A model generated the notes under the pieces. That model was not told the DNA's origin. It worked only from the letters and a program-made list of their open reading frames with translations, and ran no database searches. A DNA stretch of 64,000 nucleotides from Leptothermofonsia sp049200465 (GTDB lineage Bacteria > Cyanobacteriota > Cyanobacteriia > Leptolyngbyales > Leptolyngbyaceae): the NCBI RefSeq assembly GCF_049200465.1, contig NZ_CP120836.1, forward strand, positions 558,001 to 622,000, given 5' to 3'. Positions 19,201 through 27,539 of this stretch are shown piece by piece. The stretch's first letter is position 1. Each line of letters begins with the position of its first letter. The position numbers and the translations under genes were made by a program.

Positions 19201-19789
19201 TTGCGCCTTGCGGCAGGAAGGATGGATGATTGATTCCTTTCAAACTCTGAGCAACCTGTTGGGGTAAGGTTTCCTGAAGCCGCACCATGAGTGCCTGCAA
19301 GAAATCGGTAATGATTTGCTGTTGATTGACCTGAGGGGGGAGTCCACCATAGCCCTGCCGCTGAGCTTCTAGCTGCTGAATTTCCTGAATCAACATTTCT
19401 CGCTGCTGACGCAGGTTTTCCAGGTCTGTCTGAAGGGGTTGCATCAGGTTGGCTCTCAAATAGCCCATCTCTTGCACAACTGCCTGCAACATCTGTTGTG
19501 CCGAAATTTCTGATGGCTCGGCACCCTGGACGGTTCCTAAAGGCGGCTGACCTGGTTGAGGATAAACGTCATGAGCCAACAGATCCTGTCTCGCTCCGGG
19601 TTGCCCATAGCCCTCTTGAATGGCCATTCGCCGTTGCAGCGAAACCAGATAGTTTCTCACCCGTTCCAGCGTCTGGCGCTGCTGGGTCACTTCACCAGAC
19701 ATCACCCAGGGCAAACGAGGAGTGGTTTTCTGTAAAACTCCGTCAATGTCTGCAATTAGTGCTTGAATTTGGTCTTTCTGAGAAGTCAC
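16202..19789 (-). CDS. Large acidic repeat protein with N-terminal coiled coil
   Basis: A 1195-residue protein beginning at GTG 19789 with AGAGG seven bases upstream. Residues 1-170 are helical and Gln/Leu-rich, likely a coiled coil. The rest is low-complexity, rich in Glu, Ser, Pro and Ala, and probably disordered. From about residue 850 to 1162 it carries eight copies of an FTLE-type motif (FTLEGMDDLFGDVP, FTLEQIGDLFVEVP and variants). The frame ends EKKKTN just after an A10 tract that allows -1 slippage into the Hsp70-like frame. The motifs look like short binding sites for a partner protein. I do not recognise a named family. Confidence 0.8.
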   Translation of the reverse strand: MTSQKDQIQALIADIDGVLQKTTPRLPWVMSGEVTQQRQTLERVRNYLVSLQRRMAIQEGYGQPGARQDLLAHDVYPQPGQPPLGTVQGAEPSEISAQQMLQAVVQEMGYLRANLMQPLQTDLENLRQQREMLIQEIQQLEAQRQGYGGLPPQVNQQQIITDFLQALMVRLQETLPQQVAQSLKGINHPSFLPQGASPVFPGSASTVAMGPDSHYSSSEGLQATQAKADQLIINLDSTLKVIFESLERNVRAYQESLSQGLERMHGLGQQGEMMFTALINHLAQQLGREASSYLQSSKQVVELENSPVSDSTAIEAGAGETMSSTGKFTQSGKDTTPSTPKDPSLHDTLANLTLPYPGAELPPAVGEAAVPADLSVEPPLVETSVDAAIDAWLKSASATTGVSLENPDLSNLNLPGLNLGELDLNQIDTQEIDAILETETGSDADYLAEEAATLADSDLPFAGAAPAGEEDTEDIDAALKLLEQLSAELKDEPVITSLEDAEAEIDRMLNISESSVDTPAAFESISESISEDAQNELDEFYESLFGAGAEDTSSEESATSQPPLEEAPVELVADPTLGWELPAPEQVSEPEGPESLSSEELSSLPEEPEFETSLETSPPDQGPAGLEEPLIATLSNLPGGDKAVTATTDESESLSLFAESIEEPLTAGENEITTLTDLFEDVVPPGGVRPQEPRVAAGTEAIAAIPEDLTPAIDALQATSKPAPGQNARPEGAEDWYAPASPEEDLLPVEETPTEPTPSLWVDDLTLSSLSEDLSSLEGGPGQTSQVPESELMTLQEEEPVLTDWSTEPSPGVGDEPVSQDFAIARTGNIPDLSSIDKEVLLPSEPATNTFTLEGMDDLFGDVPTTPSVSPTSPPAVPADQTPFTLEGMSDLFADMPPAPTVSPASPPSSVASTDSPIIADFSESLGLPPPDLPPLAESSAQMPVAAPTEPLPFTLEGMDDLFEDVPPVEPPLASVEPALTSSSSVSSSVAFTLEGMGDLFTDAPPLGGSPPAESVELADQPVAPLAEQPTPSDELSPFTLEQVGDILMEVPAGAMIEPPAMDVEAKQPEAFTLEQMGDVFMEVPLGGTSSPAGPMIPASPPAVEQSEAFTLEQIGDLFVEVPSVAESSEDSSSVEPPAPEPEAAVEQPITFSLEQIGDLFMEVPTDTSSPAETSPSSSEPSGFASEALEKKKTN

Positions 19790-20019
19790 AATGTAACCTC
19801 TGATTTAGTGCTTGGGCAAAAAGGGCTTGAACGTAGCTCTGCTAACCCGTCTTTAGATTAGGTTTCCCAGGAAATATCGCCCACTTACTTTGATGCGAAT
19901 CTCAAGGTTTATTCCAGGTTGTTGGCTATCCAATCTTCGCTTTGCAAGTTAAGCCCGTGCCGACTTTTTGGAATTTATGAAGACGGATTATTCTAGTACA
20001 GCAAAACGAGAGCTTTAGT

Positions 20020-20106
20020 GAAGCTGTAGCCTCCGCTTGGGGCCGGAGCCCCCAAACCCCCATGTTGCAAAATACATGTTGCAAAGTTTAGTGCTTGCAA
20101 CACTAG
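20020..20106. repeat. Repeat family 1 half-copy joined to family 2 (TGTTGCAAA element)
   Basis: A GGGGCCGGAGCCCC hairpin is followed by CCCATGTTGCAAA and TTAGTGCTTGCAACACTAG. The same junction occurs near 39030 and, inverted, near 44570. Confidence 0.65.
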
Positions 20107-20454
20107 TTACTAGAAACGCTGGAACACTCTATAGTATCCTGCTGGACAAAGTTTACGTCAGGAACGCAAAAAAGTAACAAGCACGGGAAAAATTATTTTC
20201 CTCTAGAAAGTTCTATGGGCTGGCGCAAAGTTTTAGGGAAACTATGGAATGACTAATGGCTCGTCTCCTTTTCGGATGCTTGCAGGGCTTTAAGTTATGA
20301 TGACTGTTACTTATGTTGCGTAAAATTGAGTACAAACAACGGATATTGATGGATATCGTGTATGGATTGTGCATAGAGTAGTAGGATTGAGCGATTGCCC
20401 ACTCCCAGATCTTGGTTGCAATGCCAGTGCCACTCAAAACCTCTTCCCCTCTAG

Positions 20455-20535
20455 TGCGTTGTTGAAAAGTAGTATGAACCGAAACGAAGTTTCGAGCATA
20501 CAGCACCTAGTTTCAGACCCAAGCTCAGCAACGCC
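20455..20535. mobile_element. MITE, ~80 bp, copy 2, with imperfect 8-bp duplication
   Basis: The ends TGCGTTGTTGAA and CTCAGCAACGCC match copy 1 with a few changes, and the internal GAAACGAAGTTTC is identical. Flanks CCCTCTAG and CCCTCCAG match at 7 of 8 positions, consistent with an old target duplication. Confidence 0.85.
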
Positions 20536-20655
20536 CCCTCCAGTATAGATGGTAGCAAAGCTGAGGACTGCTCACCGAGTACCCGATTAGTCAGCCAATT
20601 TGAAGTGATTGAATTATCATGACCATGTTTGCAGATTCCACGATGCCACTGCCCC

Positions 20656-21357
20656 ATGGAAGATCGGTTTAACCCAAGAGATGGTAACGCCAATATTTCA
20701 ATTCGCTCAGCACCTTTTTTCCAGGGGTTGCCAGAAGCAGCTGTGGAAAAGGCAACAGCTCATGTGGTGATGCGGAGCCACCCGGCTAATCAGGTCATTT
20801 TGCTAGAGAATGACTGGGGTAGTTCGGTTTACTTTATTTTGAGTGGCTGGGTCAAAATCCGCACCTACAACCTGGATGGCAAGGAAGTTACGCTGAATAT
20901 CCTGGGTAAGGGAGAGTTGTTTGGAGAGATGGCTCCCCTGGATGAGGTGCCTCGCTCAACTGATGTCATCACCTTGGCTCCGACGGTAATTGGCAACATG
21001 CCAGCTCAGGATTTTGTCAATCTGCTAAACACCGAGCCTCAATCGGGTATTCGGCTGGCCCAGTTGATGGCGCGGCGGTTGCGCCAGGTGAATCGCCGTC
21101 TGCGTCTGCGCGAATCGGACAGTACCTCACGGGTTGCGGACATTTTGCTGTTTTTGGCGGATGGTCAGGGTAAGAAAAGTCAGAAGGGAACGGAGATTCC
21201 TAACCTGCCCCATCGGGAACTCAGCAGTTTAAGCGGGTTGGCGCGAGAAACGGTAACGCGGGTATTAAGCAAGTTGGAGAAGAAAGCGTTAATTGTGCGC
21301 GATCGCGATACCCTCACAATTCCTGATATCCATGCGTTAGAACGCTTAATGATTTGA
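20656..21357 (+). CDS. Crp/Fnr-family transcriptional regulator
   Basis: A 233-residue regulator. Residues ~15-130 form the cyclic-nucleotide-binding beta-roll (ILLENDWGSSVYFILSGWVK, ILGKGELFGEMAPLD). A dimerisation helix and a winged helix-turn-helix follow (HRELSSLSGLARETVTRVLS). The Arg and Ser/Thr expected for cAMP contact are not obvious in the phosphate-binding region, so the ligand is uncertain. It is not NtcA, whose signature opening is absent. ATG 20656 is chosen over a TTG 27 bases upstream. Targets cannot be predicted. Confidence 0.88.
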   Translation: MEDRFNPRDGNANISIRSAPFFQGLPEAAVEKATAHVVMRSHPANQVILLENDWGSSVYFILSGWVKIRTYNLDGKEVTLNILGKGELFGEMAPLDEVPRSTDVITLAPTVIGNMPAQDFVNLLNTEPQSGIRLAQLMARRLRQVNRRLRLRESDSTSRVADILLFLADGQGKKSQKGTEIPNLPHRELSSLSGLARETVTRVLSKLEKKALIVRDRDTLTIPDIHALERLMI

Positions 21358-21409
21358 AGATAGCGCTGACCTCCGACCTCTGTTGGGCAAGTGAGGAGTG
21401 AGGGGTGTT

Positions 21410-22150
21410 TTAGGACAGCAGGATGCGATCAACGAACTTTTGGATGAGTTGGTTGGCGATCGTGGTTTCCTTTAGGTCCTTCAAAATCTCGGCCAGCATC
21501 TCTGAGCTATCTAGATAACGGCTCTGGTAGCGAGTGATGCGTGCGGTTAAATCAAGAGGGTCCACCTCTGGATGGAACTGAAATCCGTAAAACGGTTTAT
21601 TGGCAATTTTGAACGCGTGATAGGGGCAACGCTCTGAAAACGCCAGCAGAATGGCTTCCTGGGGTAAGGAAATCGCCCGTTCCTTGTGCCCCGATACTGC
21701 CCAGAACTCCTTTGGCACATCCTGAAACAGGCGATCGCTGGCAGCAGCTTCTGTCAATGTGAGGCGATAGGTTCCCATTTCCATATTTTCCTTATCCAAA
21801 ATCACTCGTCCGCCTAGGGCTTCAACAGCGACCTGAAACCCAAAACAGGAGGCGAAGACCGGAATTTCTTCCTTCAGGCAATACAACACCAGACGTTTGC
21901 TATCCTCAACAAAGGGGTAGCGATCAGGTTGAGTGACTGATGCATCGCTAGAGCCACCAATAAACAGGGCATCATAACCCTCGATACAGGTTGGCTCAAA
22001 TTCAGGGGTCTTAAATCCATTCAGAAGTTCAAACTGCTCCACACCTAAGCCACTGAATCGAACAAACTCGTTCAACTCCTCCAGGCAGGTCACCTGGTCA
22101 TCCCGAATTTGAAGCAAAAGAATTTTAAGCTGAGAGCGATGTTTTCCCAT
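21410..22150 (-). CDS. Class I glutamine amidotransferase-like protein
   Basis: A 246-residue stand-alone GATase domain resembling the amidotransferase half of GMP synthase. The triad is visible: C102 in FASCFGFQ, and H193 and E195 in GFQFHPEVD. No synthetase domain is fused. Relatives hydrolyse glutamine or gamma-glutamyl compounds. Its ATG lies 5 bp from the ATG of the divergent cupin gene, so each promoter must overlap the other gene. C-terminal helices (~40 residues) are extra. Confidence 0.85.
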   Translation of the reverse strand: MGKHRSQLKILLLQIRDDQVTCLEELNEFVRFSGLGVEQFELLNGFKTPEFEPTCIEGYDALFIGGSSDASVTQPDRYPFVEDSKRLVLYCLKEEIPVFASCFGFQVAVEALGGRVILDKENMEMGTYRLTLTEAAASDRLFQDVPKEFWAVSGHKERAISLPQEAILLAFSERCPYHAFKIANKPFYGFQFHPEVDPLDLTARITRYQSRYLDSSEMLAEILKDLKETTIANQLIQKFVDRILLS

Positions 22151-22155
22151 TCCTT

Positions 22156-22512
22156 ATGAAACTCACTTCCTTATCCACTCTGCCTGAAGAAGCAGTTTCC
22201 CACAATCCAGCAATTAAGAAAAAAGTCATGCTGCGCCTGGGTGATCTGCCTCATTTAACCAATTTCTCTCAAGCCTGTTTTGCACCAGGACAATGTGCTG
22301 CCGCCCATGCCCATCAGGATATGTGTGAAGTTTTTTTCGTTGAAGCGGGGGAGGGTACAATTCATATCAATGGCAAACCCTACCCACTCCAACCTGGAAT
22401 CTGCATTGCTGTCGAACCGGGGGAAGAACATGAAGTGATAAACACAGGTTCCGCCCATTTGGTTCTCACCTATTTTGGATTTCTAGTCCGTCAGGATAGA
22501 TTTGAGGGGTAG
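22156..22512 (+). CDS. Cupin-domain protein with complete metal motif
   Basis: A 118-residue cupin. Motif 1 AAAHAHQDMCEVFFVEAGEG supplies the HxH and Glu, and motif 2 EPGEEHEVINTG supplies the third His, so metal binding is likely. It is head-to-head with the GATase gene at a 5-bp spacing. The reaction is unknown: a small-molecule isomerase, dioxygenase or sensor are all possible. Confidence 0.82.
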   Translation: MKLTSLSTLPEEAVSHNPAIKKKVMLRLGDLPHLTNFSQACFAPGQCAAAHAHQDMCEVFFVEAGEGTIHINGKPYPLQPGICIAVEPGEEHEVINTGSAHLVLTYFGFLVRQDRFEG

Positions 22513-22734
22513 CTCAGAATCTATAAAATCCATTTCCAGAGTGTTTTGAGGGTTTTCAACCCATCAAAAACCAGTCTTGGCAGACCACCCACGGGTAGAA
22601 GCGTAGTCGGTTGTCAGATGGCGGATGGCGATTACGCAAACACTATTCGAATGAGATGGGTAGAGTTTTGAGTGAATTAATCTCTTAAAACAAGTATGGA
22701 GAGTTGACTTCATAGGGGTGTAATCTGCCATTTC

Positions 22735-23697
22735 TTATCGTGAAGAAGAGTCAGAATTTGTAAACTCTGCATACGCAGCATAAACGCCCTTGACGTTGTA
22801 CCAGTTTAAAAAAATGCGGGCCACTTCGAGGGCGAGTTGGGGTTTGCCCTGGTCAATTAACCATTGCAGGAAGGGGGCCATGGTGCGTTCGTTCAACACC
22901 CCCCCCAGGGAGAGAATGCCCCACAGCAAACGATGGAGCCAGGTCATCTGAATCATCATTCGCACTTCCCAGGTGGGATGTTTTTGATAAAACAAGACGC
23001 CCATTCTGCCACGCTGGTATTCTTTCTCAATTAAATTAGGAATCTGACTGAGGGCGAAGGGAGGATGCCAATGGTAGCCGACGGCTTGCGGGCATTTAAC
23101 CAGTTTTAATCCCAATTTTTTGAGGCGCACGCCCAGTTCCAGGTCTTCCCACCCATAGAGTTGGAAGCGGGTGTCAAATAGTCCAGCTTTTTCTAACCAG
23201 AGGCGATCGATCGCCACATTGCCAGTCGCAAAGAAAGCCTGGGAAAAATCTGTCACTTTGAATGGCTCTGAGGTGGGATCGTCAAAGTTGCAGGTGTTGA
23301 TGACGCGACCATAGGTGAAGAGGCGATCGCTGCCCAGTTCCCTCGCTCCCTGACGCAGTCCACTGGCGTGGGCTTGCAGAAAATTCTCAGTCACCACCAG
23401 GTCACTGTCGATGAAAATGATCGTATCGCCCTGAGCTTTTTCTACACCTAAATTGCGTGCCGCTGCCGGGCCTTGATGATCTTGTTGAAACAGGCGCACG
23501 TGGGGAAAATCTGCCGCAGAAGCTTTTAACCAATCCACCGTGCCATCGGTTGAGCCATCATCCACCACCACCACTTCGTATTGCTTAACGTAAGCTGGAT
23601 TGAATTGCTGATGCTCCAGGGCTTTCAGGCACTTCTCTAGAATCGGTTTACGGTTGTAGGTCGGGATGACCACACTAAAAAAGACAGCGTTGCCCAT
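22735..23697 (-). CDS. Family 2 glycosyltransferase
   Basis: A 320-residue GT-A glycosyltransferase. FSVVIPTYNR opens the nucleotide fold, VVVVDDGSTDGT is the donor-binding loop, FIDSD is the DxD metal motif, and YGWEDLELGVRL is the acceptor/catalytic ED motif of GT2/GT27-like enzymes. It has no strong membrane segment. Together with the divergent GT4 gene (117 bp away) it suggests surface polysaccharide or glycolipid assembly. Sugar specificity is unknown. Confidence 0.88.
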   Translation of the reverse strand: MGNAVFFSVVIPTYNRKPILEKCLKALEHQQFNPAYVKQYEVVVVDDGSTDGTVDWLKASAADFPHVRLFQQDHQGPAAARNLGVEKAQGDTIIFIDSDLVVTENFLQAHASGLRQGARELGSDRLFTYGRVINTCNFDDPTSEPFKVTDFSQAFFATGNVAIDRLWLEKAGLFDTRFQLYGWEDLELGVRLKKLGLKLVKCPQAVGYHWHPPFALSQIPNLIEKEYQRGRMGVLFYQKHPTWEVRMMIQMTWLHRLLWGILSLGGVLNERTMAPFLQWLIDQGKPQLALEVARIFLNWYNVKGVYAAYAEFTNSDSSSR

Positions 23698-23814
23698 GCC
23701 AGTTCGTAATTGGTAGTGATTGGCTCAGCCAGGGGGATCAATTCAGCCTGTGTTAGTTGTTCGATCAGGCGGTCTATTCTAACAACGAATAACTCCTCGG
23801 CGAACAACTAAATC

Positions 23815-24996
23815 GTGACTCAGCATATTTTGTTGTATACCTCTCCGGCGATCGGGGGAGTATTGCAATATAACCACTCAATATTGTGTGCCCTGGCTAC
23901 TTTAGGCTATCAGGTGACCTATGTACAAGACATCCCTGATGGTTTGGTGAAGCTATTTGGGGCCGAAGGGATGGAGCGGACTCGCCAGCGGGCAGCCTGG
24001 TTTGTCAATCAACAAAAGCAGAAGGGCATTCAACAGCACCAATGGCTGGAGTCTGCAACCGCTGCTGATGCTGAACGAGTGGTGGCAGAGTACAAACCAG
24101 ATTTGCTGATTTTGAGCAATGGGGGACCGATCGCCAACTTTTTTCCCAAGCGAGCCGCCATCAATCTGGGAATTCCCTATATGATTGTGGAGCATCTGGT
24201 CCATCCTGTTAAACCCAGGGAAGTACCCGCCGCCTATGCGGAACTGGCGCAGCAGTACGTCGAGGCAAAGGCGGTAATTGCAGTATCACAAGAAAACTTA
24301 TTGCTATTGCGGAAACTGTTTGGCCTACCGGAAGACAAAGGCCAAGTAATCTACTGTGGGCGCCCGTCCGTATACTTTCAACCGCGGAATGAGGCGGTGC
24401 GATCGCGCCTGCGCCAACAGTGGGGGATTCCTGCCGATAGTATTGTTTGCTTTACCGCAGCCCGTATGGACATCATTAAGGGCTACCAGTATCAGATCGC
24501 CGCCATTAAGCAACTCAAGCAAACTCCCGTCTGGTCAAATCTTTACTTTGCCTGGGCAGGGACCGGGACCTTAGAAAACCAGTTCAAACAAGCCATCAAA
24601 CAGGCAGGCGTGGCCGATCATGTCAAGTTTTTAGGAGAACTGGAAGCCATTCATGATTGGCTGGATGCCAGCGATATTTTTGTTTTGCCGTCTGAGTCAG
24701 AAGGACTACCCCTGGCGATGATGGAGGCAATGGCAAAGGAACTACCGGTGGCCGCTACGGCTGTAAGTGGTGTTCCAGAGGGTTTGGGAGATACCGGAAA
24801 ATTGCTCAGTTCACCCATCTTTGGCGATTCCCGGGCAACTATCCAGGAATTGGTCACTACACTTCAAACCTGGGCAGGCGACGCGACTTTACGAAAACAG
24901 GCAGGGCAAGCCTGTAAACAACGGGCAGAGCAACTCTTTCGAGAAGAGCGGATGATTGAACAGACCCTTGCCGTCATCCAATCCGGATTGAATTAG
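23815..24996 (+). CDS. Family 4 glycosyltransferase
   Basis: A 393-residue GT-B enzyme starting at GTG 23815. The N-terminal acceptor domain includes SPAIGGVLQYNHS. The C-terminal donor domain has TAARMDIIKGYQY and the E-x7-E motif in SESEGLPLAMMEAMAKELPV. It is divergent from the GT2 gene and likely belongs to the same glycan pathway. Confidence 0.88.
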   Translation: MTQHILLYTSPAIGGVLQYNHSILCALATLGYQVTYVQDIPDGLVKLFGAEGMERTRQRAAWFVNQQKQKGIQQHQWLESATAADAERVVAEYKPDLLILSNGGPIANFFPKRAAINLGIPYMIVEHLVHPVKPREVPAAYAELAQQYVEAKAVIAVSQENLLLLRKLFGLPEDKGQVIYCGRPSVYFQPRNEAVRSRLRQQWGIPADSIVCFTAARMDIIKGYQYQIAAIKQLKQTPVWSNLYFAWAGTGTLENQFKQAIKQAGVADHVKFLGELEAIHDWLDASDIFVLPSESEGLPLAMMEAMAKELPVAATAVSGVPEGLGDTGKLLSSPIFGDSRATIQELVTTLQTWAGDATLRKQAGQACKQRAEQLFREERMIEQTLAVIQSGLN

Positions 24997-25288
24997 CGGT
25001 GGATTTTACCTAAATTTAACTGATCGTGTAATTAGCAAAACTTACATCCCTGCTACAGATTTGGTGAAATTGATACGCAGGCAGTAGGTGACACGGATTA
25101 GACAGCAGGGACTAGGGATAGAAGGTTAGTTTCCCTGCGTTTAGTTCAGTGCTTGCACTGATTTTTGTGGCTTGCTTCATGTTCAACGTCTGGAGGCACC
25201 CTCGTTTCAGGTTGGCTGGCGAATTGGGTAGTGATGTCTCTGGACGTAGTTCTGTATACCCAAATACCATACCAGGAGATTCAGAGTT

Positions 25289-25858
25289 GTGCTAAATCGA
25301 TTTCAGAAATTCGTTATCACGACTGCCAGTGTGTCTTTAGGCACTGCTGTTATTCATATAAATTCTGCTCAGGCGTTCGACTTCTCTTTTAATCAAACCT
25401 TTGGCAACAGTGGAACATTGACTGGAGAATTTTCTGGCACCGATACAAACGGTAACGGTCAGCTAGATGGGAATGAATTTACAATCTTTAACTCTCTATT
25501 TCAGGGAAGCGAAACCGGGTTTGAAAATGTTTCGTGGGGGCTGACAAATCTAGCTCCTTTCAGCTTTTTTGTAACGCCGAATTATTACAGCTTTTGGGTG
25601 ACCGCCCCAGCCACGAATGCTTTGGATGGCAGAGGTTGGCGGAGCAACAGTTCACTGGGAGATACTGTCGTTGGTTATACCTTTTCTCAGGACGGTCCTA
25701 TTGCCGGTCGCTACTTTTCCCAGGAGCCGCTCTCGTTTACTCCAACCGCTGCTATTCCTGAACCAACCACGATCGCTGGTTTAACAGTTGCCGGTTTGGG
25801 AATGGTTTGTGCCCGTCGTCATCAGAAGCGCAAACCTCAAAAAACGTTCAAACAGTAA
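25289..25858 (+). CDS. PEP-CTERM protein with one EF-hand loop
   Basis: A 189-residue exported protein starting at GTG 25289 with AGGAGA upstream. The signal peptide ends near NSAQAFD (about residue 28). Residues around 51-62 read DTNGNGQLDGNE, a perfect EF-hand calcium loop. The C-terminus IPEPTTIAGLTVAGLGM followed by basic residues is a PEP-CTERM sorting tail, normally cleaved by an exosortase. It probably lies at the cell surface or in the extracellular matrix. No exosortase gene is in the window. Confidence 0.85.
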   Translation: MLNRFQKFVITTASVSLGTAVIHINSAQAFDFSFNQTFGNSGTLTGEFSGTDTNGNGQLDGNEFTIFNSLFQGSETGFENVSWGLTNLAPFSFFVTPNYYSFWVTAPATNALDGRGWRSNSSLGDTVVGYTFSQDGPIAGRYFSQEPLSFTPTAAIPEPTTIAGLTVAGLGMVCARRHQKRKPQKTFKQ

Positions 25859-25880
25859 CCTCTGAGTCAGTTCCTCTGGC

Positions 25881-25915
25881 CAAAACCTCCGAGGTTTGTG
25901 TAAGCCCTATCGATA
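25881..25915. repeat. Short dispersed repeat (AAAACCTCCGAGG unit), copy 1
   Basis: CAAAACCTCCGAGGTTTGTG followed by TAAGCCCTATCGATA matches 32087-32120 nearly base for base; a partial inverted version lies at 31921. It lies just downstream of the PEP-CTERM gene. Confidence 0.65.
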
Positions 25916-25926
25916 GGAAAGTTATG

Positions 25927-25957
25927 AACCCCCATGCGTTTTGTAATGGGGGTTTTT
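25927..25957 (+). terminator. Intrinsic terminator after the PEP-CTERM gene
   Basis: The stem AACCCCCA (25927-25934) pairs with TGGGGGTT (25947-25954), with a 12-base loop and a short T tract. It lies about 70 bp after the stop. Confidence 0.8.
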
Positions 25958-25984
25958 AATGATTCTGTGCCAGAGGCAAAGCGG

Positions 25985-26064
25985 GGCGTTGCTGAAAAGT
26001 GGGATAAATTGAAACGAAGTTTCAAGCATCCAGCACCTTTTTCATCTCCAGATTCAGCAATGCC
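25985..26064. mobile_element. MITE, 80 bp, copy 3, with perfect 9-bp duplication
   Basis: The ends are GGCGTTGCTGAA and TTCAGCAATGCC. GCAAAGCGG flanks both sides (25976-25984 and 26065-26073). The internal hairpin GAAACGAAGTTTC is shared with copies 1 and 2. Confidence 0.9.
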
Positions 26065-26219
26065 GCAAAGCGGTTGGGAAATTGTAATTGACTTTACCAA
26101 TACAAAACCTTGCAGTGACCTGTGCTTTTAATGGAAACGGCCCTCTATAGAGATTGCTAGGATGCGATCGCCCATTGCCAAGTTGCGATCGCCCCCATTT
26201 TGGACGCTCCGCAGCACCC

Positions 26220-27275
26220 ATGAGGCAGTCACTCAGAAATATTCTCTTCGGTACAGCCTTCTTTCTGCTCATCGTTGTTGTGGCAGTCACTGGCTATGTT
26301 CTTTCCGGCTGGAGCTTTCTGGATTCCATTTATATGGTGGTCATCACCATTTTTGGTGTGGGCTTTGGTGAAATTGGACCCATGACTCCGGCACTGCGGG
26401 CTTTTACAATGCTTGTCATTGTGGCGGGTTACGTTGCCGTTGTCTACATCGTGGGTGGCTTCATTCAGATGATTACCGAAGGTGAATTCAACAGAGCACT
26501 GGGAGCAAGGCGCATGACACGGGAGATTGCAAATTTGAGAGAACACGTTATCGTCTGCGGTTTTGGGCGGATTGGGCAAATTCTGGCACGCAAACTGATT
26601 GATGCCAGGATTCCGTTCGTTGTTCTGGATAGCAACCCTGATCGCATCGCCGCTGCCGAAGCCAGAGGCTACCTGGTGCAGTTAGGCAATGCCGCCGATG
26701 AGGTGATTCTGGAAAATGCTGGAATTCAGCGAGCAAAAGTGCTGGCAACCGTTCTCCCCGATGACGCCATCAACGTGTTCATCACCCTGACGGCCCGTGA
26801 TCTCAATCCCGATCTGATGATTGTGGCCCGTGGTGAATTTCCCTCAACTGAGAAGAAACTACGCCAGGCAGGAGCTGACCACGTTGTTTTGCCTGCTGAG
26901 ATTGGCGCGTTGCGAATATCCCACCTCATCACCCACCCCGCATCCCTCAACTTTCTAGAAGACAGCGACGATCGCAAAACCCTGAACGAAATGCTGGCTC
27001 AGATCGAACTCCACATGGATGAACTGGTGATTCCGCCAGGGTCCCAACTCATTGGTACCAGTGTTGGCACTGCTGAAGTACGGGGGCGAGGCAGCTTTAT
27101 TATCGTTGCCCTGCAACGAGCCGATGGCAGCATCATTCATCCCAGTCACGATGTTTTTCTCCATGAAGGCGATACAGTCATTGTCATGGGTCACAAAGGC
27201 GATACTCCCCGCTTTGCCGCAGAGTATGCCCTGAAGCGACAGATGCAATATCGCGGGGCACGGCATCGGAAATAA
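26220..27275 (+). CDS. MthK-like ion channel with RCK domains
   Basis: A 351-residue two-helix channel. Membrane helices are at about residues 10-30 and 62-83, with a pore helix and selectivity filter at 43-51 (TIFGVGFGE). This differs from the K+-channel consensus TVGYGD, so selectivity is uncertain. An RCK/TrkA-N domain (HVIVCGFGRIGQ, VVLDSNP) and a TrkA-C domain (about 270-340) follow and would gate the pore by nucleotide or Ca2+. ATG 26220 is preferred to a start 22 codons earlier, which only adds a low-quality tail. Confidence 0.88.
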   Translation: MRQSLRNILFGTAFFLLIVVVAVTGYVLSGWSFLDSIYMVVITIFGVGFGEIGPMTPALRAFTMLVIVAGYVAVVYIVGGFIQMITEGEFNRALGARRMTREIANLREHVIVCGFGRIGQILARKLIDARIPFVVLDSNPDRIAAAEARGYLVQLGNAADEVILENAGIQRAKVLATVLPDDAINVFITLTARDLNPDLMIVARGEFPSTEKKLRQAGADHVVLPAEIGALRISHLITHPASLNFLEDSDDRKTLNEMLAQIELHMDELVIPPGSQLIGTSVGTAEVRGRGSFIIVALQRADGSIIHPSHDVFLHEGDTVIVMGHKGDTPRFAAEYALKRQMQYRGARHRK

Positions 27276-27297
27276 TTGTTGGTTGTTAGTTGTTAGT

Positions 27298-27412
27298 TAT
27301 AGCTATCGCCAGGTTGCTGAGGACATTGGCTTTAAAGGGGGCGTGGGGACGAAGCCCCCAGCCAGGGGTTGGAACCCCTGCATCCCGTCCTAAGCCTGGT
27401 GGCTATAGCTAT
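27298..27412. repeat. Dispersed palindromic repeat, family 1, copy C
   Basis: A complete copy: TATAGCTATCGCCAGGTTGC at the left, GGTGGCTATAGCTAT at the right, and GGGGACGAAGCCCC and AGGGGTTGGAACCCCT hairpins inside. It begins 22 bp after the channel stop. Confidence 0.85.
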
Positions 27413-27539
27413 TTTTTGGATGAAGGTAATAGGCTAAAGGGTGGATGGGTAGATGGGTAGATGGTTGCTCATTCACTTCTCTACCCATCCACTCCCCATT
27501 CCCAACTCCTGGTTTCTTCCTTTTTCCTTCTTCCTTCTA

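Larger units (their letters stand above)
19790..20655. other. Intergenic region, 866 bp, holding two repeat elements
   Basis: Between two divergent genes. It contains a family 1/2 repeat (20020-20106) and MITE copy 2 (20455-20535). No coding region is supported. Confidence 0.6.

Noticed and set aside
27298..27412. Family 1 repeats as structured small RNA genes or riboswitches
   Set aside because: They occur in both orientations, downstream of unrelated genes, and as half copies, which fits mobile repeats better.
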